A stretch of 64,000 bases of DNA from Larix kaempferi (lineage: Eukaryota; Streptophyta; Pinopsida; Pinales; Pinaceae): positions 24,184,001 through 24,248,000 of the forward strand of contig BSBM01000753.1 in assembly GCA_027924585.1 (NCBI GenBank), written 5' to 3'. The notes beneath the pieces are model-generated. The model saw nothing but the letters and a program-made list of their open reading frames with translations, did no database searches and was not told the DNA's origin. Positions 59,059-64,000 of the stretch are shown piece by piece; within the stretch, counting starts at the first letter, position 1; the number at the start of each line of letters is the position of its first letter. The position numbers and the translations under genes were made by a program.

Positions 59059-60754
59059 TGTAGTGCCCCTAGACTTGTGTAGACATTGATGGCACCTGCT
59101 GAGTGACCCGGCTGATTGAAACATTAATTAAATAACCTTTTGACCTTATTTTTTTGAGTATGTGTATCTGAACTGTTGAGGTAAATGAATAATTGCATAT
59201 GTTAAACGATTAGCTATGACTATGGAAAATTATGTTGATGGATAATGCTTAACGACTAGCTGTATGGTTATTATGTATTTGGCGACGAAATGTATATTTG
59301 ATAAGATGAATGAGCAGTTTGAATAAATCATAAATGTTTAACAATGCTAGAGTTGGAAACCAGATGATGATTGTAGAGAACAGTGCTACTAATAATTTGT
59401 TGCGAGAAGTGTGTGTAGAAACAAGTGACACGGTTCACCAACGGACACACAAAGGAACATGGAGGGTCGTAGAGTACGGGTAAATCACACACAGGGGAAG
59501 CAACGACGATGTCAACTTCTGACAAGAATACCACGCATGAGCAGATAAGCATTGATCCGCTTGCTCAAGAGGAATGCGTGAGGACGTACGAGGTGGGCCA
59601 CGACGGAGCTGGTCACGTACGAGTTGAGGGGCGCGCAGTGAGAACGGACTCACTCCTCAGCGCCATTAGTCCCTAGATAGCATGTAGACGGAGGATGGAT
59701 GGTAACGATTCCTAAAATCCCTACAAGAGTTCCCGCAAGTCAAAACGGAAAGATGGTGGCAGAAGGGCCCGACGATGCGGTACCCTGTCGAGAACGGAAA
59801 GAATGGATGCAAGCACCCAACGATGCGGTACCATGCCAAGGAATGGAAACCATGGATGACTGGACCCGACGGAGTGGTGCCATGTCAAGGAATTAAAATT
59901 AAGGAACTAGGAGCCCAACGGCGCGGCACCGTGATCCTAGTGAGTTTGATTGTTAAATTTAACTGCATAAAAACTTATGAGAATAACTCTAGATCATTAC
60001 TTAGCAAATGCATAAAAATAATTTAGGCATTTGCACATGAATAGTTATTTTTGTTGAGCATTTAAAATAATAGAAATCATTATTTAGGAGCAAAATAGAA
60101 TCCTAAGATTAGACACCTAGTCAACTAAAAGCTAGGAGTTAATTAAAATATCTGGGGGACAAACTAGAGCAAACTTAGGGGTGTTGGTGCACTTCCTAGA
60201 GAAAATGACACTTGGATGGGTGAGTGTTTTAATTAAATAATTAATTAAAAATATGTAATTATGCATGAAGCGACATGTGTCGCATGAGATTTTCCTTTAT
60301 AAGGAAGGCTTGGGGAATGGGTAAAGGGCCCATAATTTGGACGATTGTCGTAATTTTCGAATGCCTCAAAGACTTGCTGCTATCTAAGGGTTTGGCTTAG
60401 AAATCCTGGTGGGAAGGGAAGCCCAAGATGAATTTCTGAAATACTTGTGTGAGCTCTACGACCCAAAGCTCGGGGGAGGCCATGCGACTGAAAGCATGAG
60501 CCTATGGTTGGGTGGCGAAGCTAACGGTTGCTTCGCCTATGGTTATACGAGCTTTGCTGGAGGGATCCTACGGAAGAAGAAGGCGACAATGGACTAACTG
60601 GATCGAGTTGACAGGTTAAGGTTTTGCTCATTTTTGTTAAGTTATTCACGCTTTTTATTTTTTTTTTCCAATAACTATGATGGCTAATCTGTTTGTATGA
60701 AGTTGTTAAAGTTTCAGGTTCATTTCAAGGGGACCCTAAATGAGGGGTCTTACA
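59059..60754 (+). repeat. Element F 5' LTR
   Basis: Aligns with the D LTRs over most of its length with moderate divergence. It is longer mainly because of the 97-nt segment 60615-60711, and carries a TATA box at 60296-60304. A coding-like stretch (about 60415-60597) is open here but interrupted in D. Confidence 0.9.
60615..60711 (+). other. Intron-like GT...AG segment in element F LTR
   Basis: 97 nt beginning GTTAAGG and ending GTTAAAG, with a T-rich stretch and a CTAAT branch-like site before the AG. Both D LTRs read straight from GTTGACAG to TTTCAGG, as if this segment had been spliced out. A 2-bp (AG) microhomology also permits a plain deletion. Confidence 0.55.
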
Positions 60755-60756
60755 TT

Positions 60757-60768
60757 TGGTATCAGAGC
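60757..60768 (+). promoter_or_regulatory. Element F primer binding site (tRNA-iMet)
   Basis: TGGTATCAGAGC, two bases after the LTR end. Confidence 0.92.
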
Positions 60769-60982
60769 CGGTCGAGCCTTGAGGGCACCGGACTCATTTT
60801 GTCGTTGAACGTGGTGATCAAGCAACAGGATTGGAGCTGCGATCTTCGAGAAGTTTCACCTTCGACTGGGGCAACTGTTTCTACAGGTTCTTCACTGTTC
60901 GTATATTTCGTATTTATTTCAGTTTTATTTGAAAAGTTATAGATCTGCAATATCATGTGAGAATATGAATTTATGATTATGC

Positions 60983-61270
60983 TTGACTGTGCATTTCAGT
61001 AATTTAAACGCTGTAATATTCGAAGTATTTTAATTATGGAATTGACTGTACATTTCAGTATTTAACGCTGTGATATTCAAAGTATTTTAATTATGAAATT
61101 GACTGTACATTTCAGTATTTAAACGCTGTAATATTTGAAATACTTTAACTATGAAATTGACTATACATTTCAGTATTGAAACGCAATACATTGGAAGTAT
61201 TCAATTAAGGAAACTGCTGTAAATTTCACTATTTAAAATAACTGTGTATTAAGAATTTCATTGAAGAAAC
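60983..61270 (+). repeat. Tandem repeat in element F, about 58-bp unit, four to five copies
   Basis: The unit contains 'ttgactgtacatttcagta', 'tttaaacgctgtaatattc' and 'gaagtattttaattatgaa'; later copies are diverged. Confidence 0.85.
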
Positions 61271-61299
61271 TGCTGCACACATCTGTATTTTTTTTAAAT

Positions 61300-64000
61300 T
61301 GCTCCGTAGTTGAAGAATTTGATTTGGGAAATTTCTGTGTTTCTCTTTATATTTAAAACACTTTACAATGAAGTATAGTATAGGTTTTTGCATTAATTTT
61401 ATTTTCAACAGAGAATAGTATTTTCTGATATAAATTTACTTAGACTGAAAACTGTTCAGAGCGGTATTGGGCATACCACCTAGTTCTGGTTGCAACCGAA
61501 TGATTCAGATCTGTAGCATGACATCCTGACTGTATTTATACTCCCTTAGATTCCCTTTTGTATCTATGTATCTAGATGGCGTCGAAATCATTAAATCTAA
61601 GATCGATTCAAGCTACCATCGCTTCCAATCCTTGTACTATGAGTAGCATTGTTTTACAGTCAACATTTTGGTCAGGATCCTTTCTGTTGGAAACTTTTGC
61701 GTTTTAGATAGATCTATAAAGTATTTGGAATGTGCCTGAGCATTAAATTCTCTGCCTTGCTACCTACAAGAGATCAAAATCCGAGTTAATTAATTTAAAT
61801 CTATGTTCATCCTCTGCAAAAACCTTGTGATCAGAAAGCCATACCATATTCACGGGTTGGCTTATGAGATCTCGCAAACCTAATTTGTATTTAACCAATA
61901 GATCTCTGTCTGAAACCGTTGATAGATCTGAACTGTAACTGTAATCTATGTATGCGATAGGTTTTGGAATCTCTGTAAATCCAAACCCGTATCTAATCTT
62001 TGACCTCACATGAATCCGATGTCAAACCTCTGTGGTCGATAGAGCATTCTCTTATGTGCTTACTTGTGCATTTTAGTGATGATCACTAACTACGGTCTCC
62101 CTTATACCTAGCAAAACTCTGTTCCATTAAACACCTTGTAGATTTCTGTTGGATTACTTCCTATTTCCATCAGTTCTGAAACAGAACTCGTAACCAAGGT
62201 ACCGACCCGTATCCTAACGCCGACTCCTGTTGACTATTCATTTGGGGCTTGGATCTTTGCGACCTCTGTCTGCGAAATCGGGGTATCGAAATAATCCTTC
62301 TTGGCTGGGTAAAAACTCCCATCTCAGATCATCCCGATCTGAAATCCTCAACCGTAAAGTCAGTTGGTCTGTGCTTGAATAAAGGTCTCACAAATGTTTA
62401 AAACGTTCTTAGATCTGGAATGGTCGATCTCAAATTCTTGACTCCGGTTATGTTTATTATTTACCAAATTTCGGTCCTGATTATGTGTTGCATGACAAAG
62501 GCCATTTGTGTAGGAATCTTAACTAATAGTTAAATCTAGTGCCCAGACCAATCTCTATCAGTTATTCTTCCCTGCAGCAATCTCCTTCCACCCAGCATGA
62601 GATCTATGCTGACTTCCTTCCTCGTAAAGCACAGCACCAACAAATTGTTCAAGCGTCATTACCGACCGTGATTGACGGGATGAGGGAAGGATACTCACGT
62701 AAGTAGTATCGGCGTATGTGATCTGAGATCCCTCCCCACATTCGGATGAAAGCTTGGCAGAAGAGATGGACCGTAAAAAGAGGGATCTCCCTCATATTTT
62801 GGCGGACTCTCCATGGGGATCGATTGGTATTAAAGTGAGCACACACAGGAAGTTGAGGGGGAAAGCTATGTAGGATGATCGTTGGAGTATTGTATAGGGC
62901 GATCTATGTATTATAATCGCGGGGGTTATTTGATCGCTTTGTTATTTTGATCATTGGAGTATAGTGTGAGATCTCGGCTTGATTTGTTTTCATGCATTTC
63001 CAGGTTGCTTGTTTCTTATTATGAGATGACATTAGATTGATCTGTGGTCTATTTTTATTTTTTTTTTATATGCATTGTAATTTGTAATGGAGAGAGAGGA
63101 TGGTTGTAGCTAATCCGGATTCAGTTTCCTCCGTATGAATGCCCTTTGAATCGTGGGGAAAAGAAAGCAGCTTTTTCCTCTGAGATCAGTATTTGATTGT
63201 TTGCATATTTATATTTTTGTGTGCATGCTCTATTTTGAGAGCCAAATCGTGTTGCCAAGATTTCACTGTTTGAGGGTATGCTTCCACGACTTTCTGTTAG
63301 AGATATACTGCCACAGAAGTTATGTTGCCAGCGTGAGATCAAAGTGGAAGTGTTAGATCTGTCCTTTATGTTGAATTCAGATTCGGTTGTTATATTGCAT
63401 TTCTAGGTTTATACTTATGTGCTAAATGAAGTGGTAGATCAACGCTGTGTTTGAAATAACAGCATAGATCTCGTTCCTTCAGATCTCTGTGATTAGCGCA
63501 AATGTCTAGGGAGACTCAGCTCCTTGTGAAAAAAAAAATCTATGTGGTAGCCTGGTTGCTCGAACCGTACTTTAGTCGAAGTTTTAATGTTATGTATTGA
63601 TTGGAAACCATAGCTCCTGTTGAAATCTGGATTTGTTAGGCTGCTTAGATGGAAATTTCTGTTTTGTGTTCATTATGAGAGGTCCTGTGTTACCAGCGTT
63701 AATGCTAGAAAGAATGCCCTGTCATATGTGTTTGGAGATCCTGATAATAGCATGAATGCCATATACACTCTGCTTATGCTTGAGAGTTCCTATGAGATCA
63801 GCGTAGGTAGACCGGTCTGTAAGTTGAAACCAAAGTGTGAGATCTCTGATCTCTAGATCTCGCGTTATTGAATTCGTGGTTGTTTTCTTTTTGCTGCATA
63901 TTCAGTTTGTTGGATGAAATGCTAAGAGCAAACTCTGTCATAATCTCTGTAATGTCTATGTTATTGTTTCCGATTTCGATTTGGAAAGCAACACCATGGA
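61300..64000 (+). other. Element F interior, no recognised gene
   Basis: Short frames only (for example plus 63620-63856). Many 'agatctctg' words, as in the other interiors, but no domain. Confidence 0.5.

Larger units (their letters stand above)
59059..64000 (+). mobile_element. Element F: D-family LTR retrotransposon, cut by window end
   Basis: The 5' LTR 59059-60754 (1696 bp) starts TGTAGTGCCC and ends GGGTCTTACA. The primer site TGGTATCAGAGC follows at 60757, then a non-coding interior to the window end. The bases before it are ATCAT; the other target copy is outside. No protein domain was recognised in 3.2 kb of interior, though coding sequence could follow later. Confidence 0.88.

Overview
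The window is nuclear plant DNA: AT-rich, gene-poor and mostly made of retrotransposons. Plant origin is shown by a laccase with the plant exon layout, a DCD-plus-Kelch protein, a RABD/Rab1-type GTPase tail, a plant-type Nup98, and LTR elements primed by initiator tRNA-Met. The large non-coding elements and deep nesting suggest a large genome, perhaps a gymnosperm, but I cannot prove the lineage from sequence alone. I see no gene that looks complete and functional.

Left part (1 to about 25 kb). Pieces of five unrelated host genes lie one after another, all on the minus strand: laccase (two exons), a DCD-Kelch protein, Rab1 (last exons), a P5A-type ATPase (two exons) and Nup98 (FG-repeat exons). 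Introns and splice sites are kept, so these are DNA-level copies rather than retrocopies. Four of the five pieces show gene ends missing, stop codons or frameshifts; the laccase piece is open but lacks its flanking exons. Two CACTA-like transposon ends (550 and 6010) and a degenerate tRNA lie among them. One Nup98 exon is split by a 10.4-kb LTR element (element A, 13583-23988) with long LTRs and no coding capacity, flanked by a perfect 5-bp target duplication.

Middle (25 to 29.4 kb). This stretch holds diverged tandem repeats, a cluster of GACTAA/TTAGTC motifs, and the internal part of an old minus-strand LTR element (E).

Right part (29.4 to 64 kb). This is a retrotransposon nest four levels deep. 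Element E (minus) has its LTR split by a Ty1/copia element B (29813-57898, minus, recognisable gag, protease, integrase, RT and RNase H). B is split in its protease/integrase region by a non-coding element C (34743-55654, minus), and C's interior is split by another non-coding element D (39641-49495, plus). Element F, of D's family, starts at 59059, apparently also inside E's LTR, and runs off the window. LTR-pair divergence counted by eye rises outward (D about 0.7%, C about 2%, B about 4.5%), matching the nesting order.

Elements A, C, D, E and F look like non-autonomous Ty3/gypsy derivatives of LARD type: iMet primer site, purine tract, long LTRs, no gag-pol. A and C are one family: their interiors are within 10 bp in length once D is removed, and they share tandem repeats and a paired hairpin. 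D, E and F form a second family. A 97-nt GT...AG segment in the F LTR is missing from both D LTRs exactly at its ends, as expected if a spliced RNA had been reverse-transcribed.
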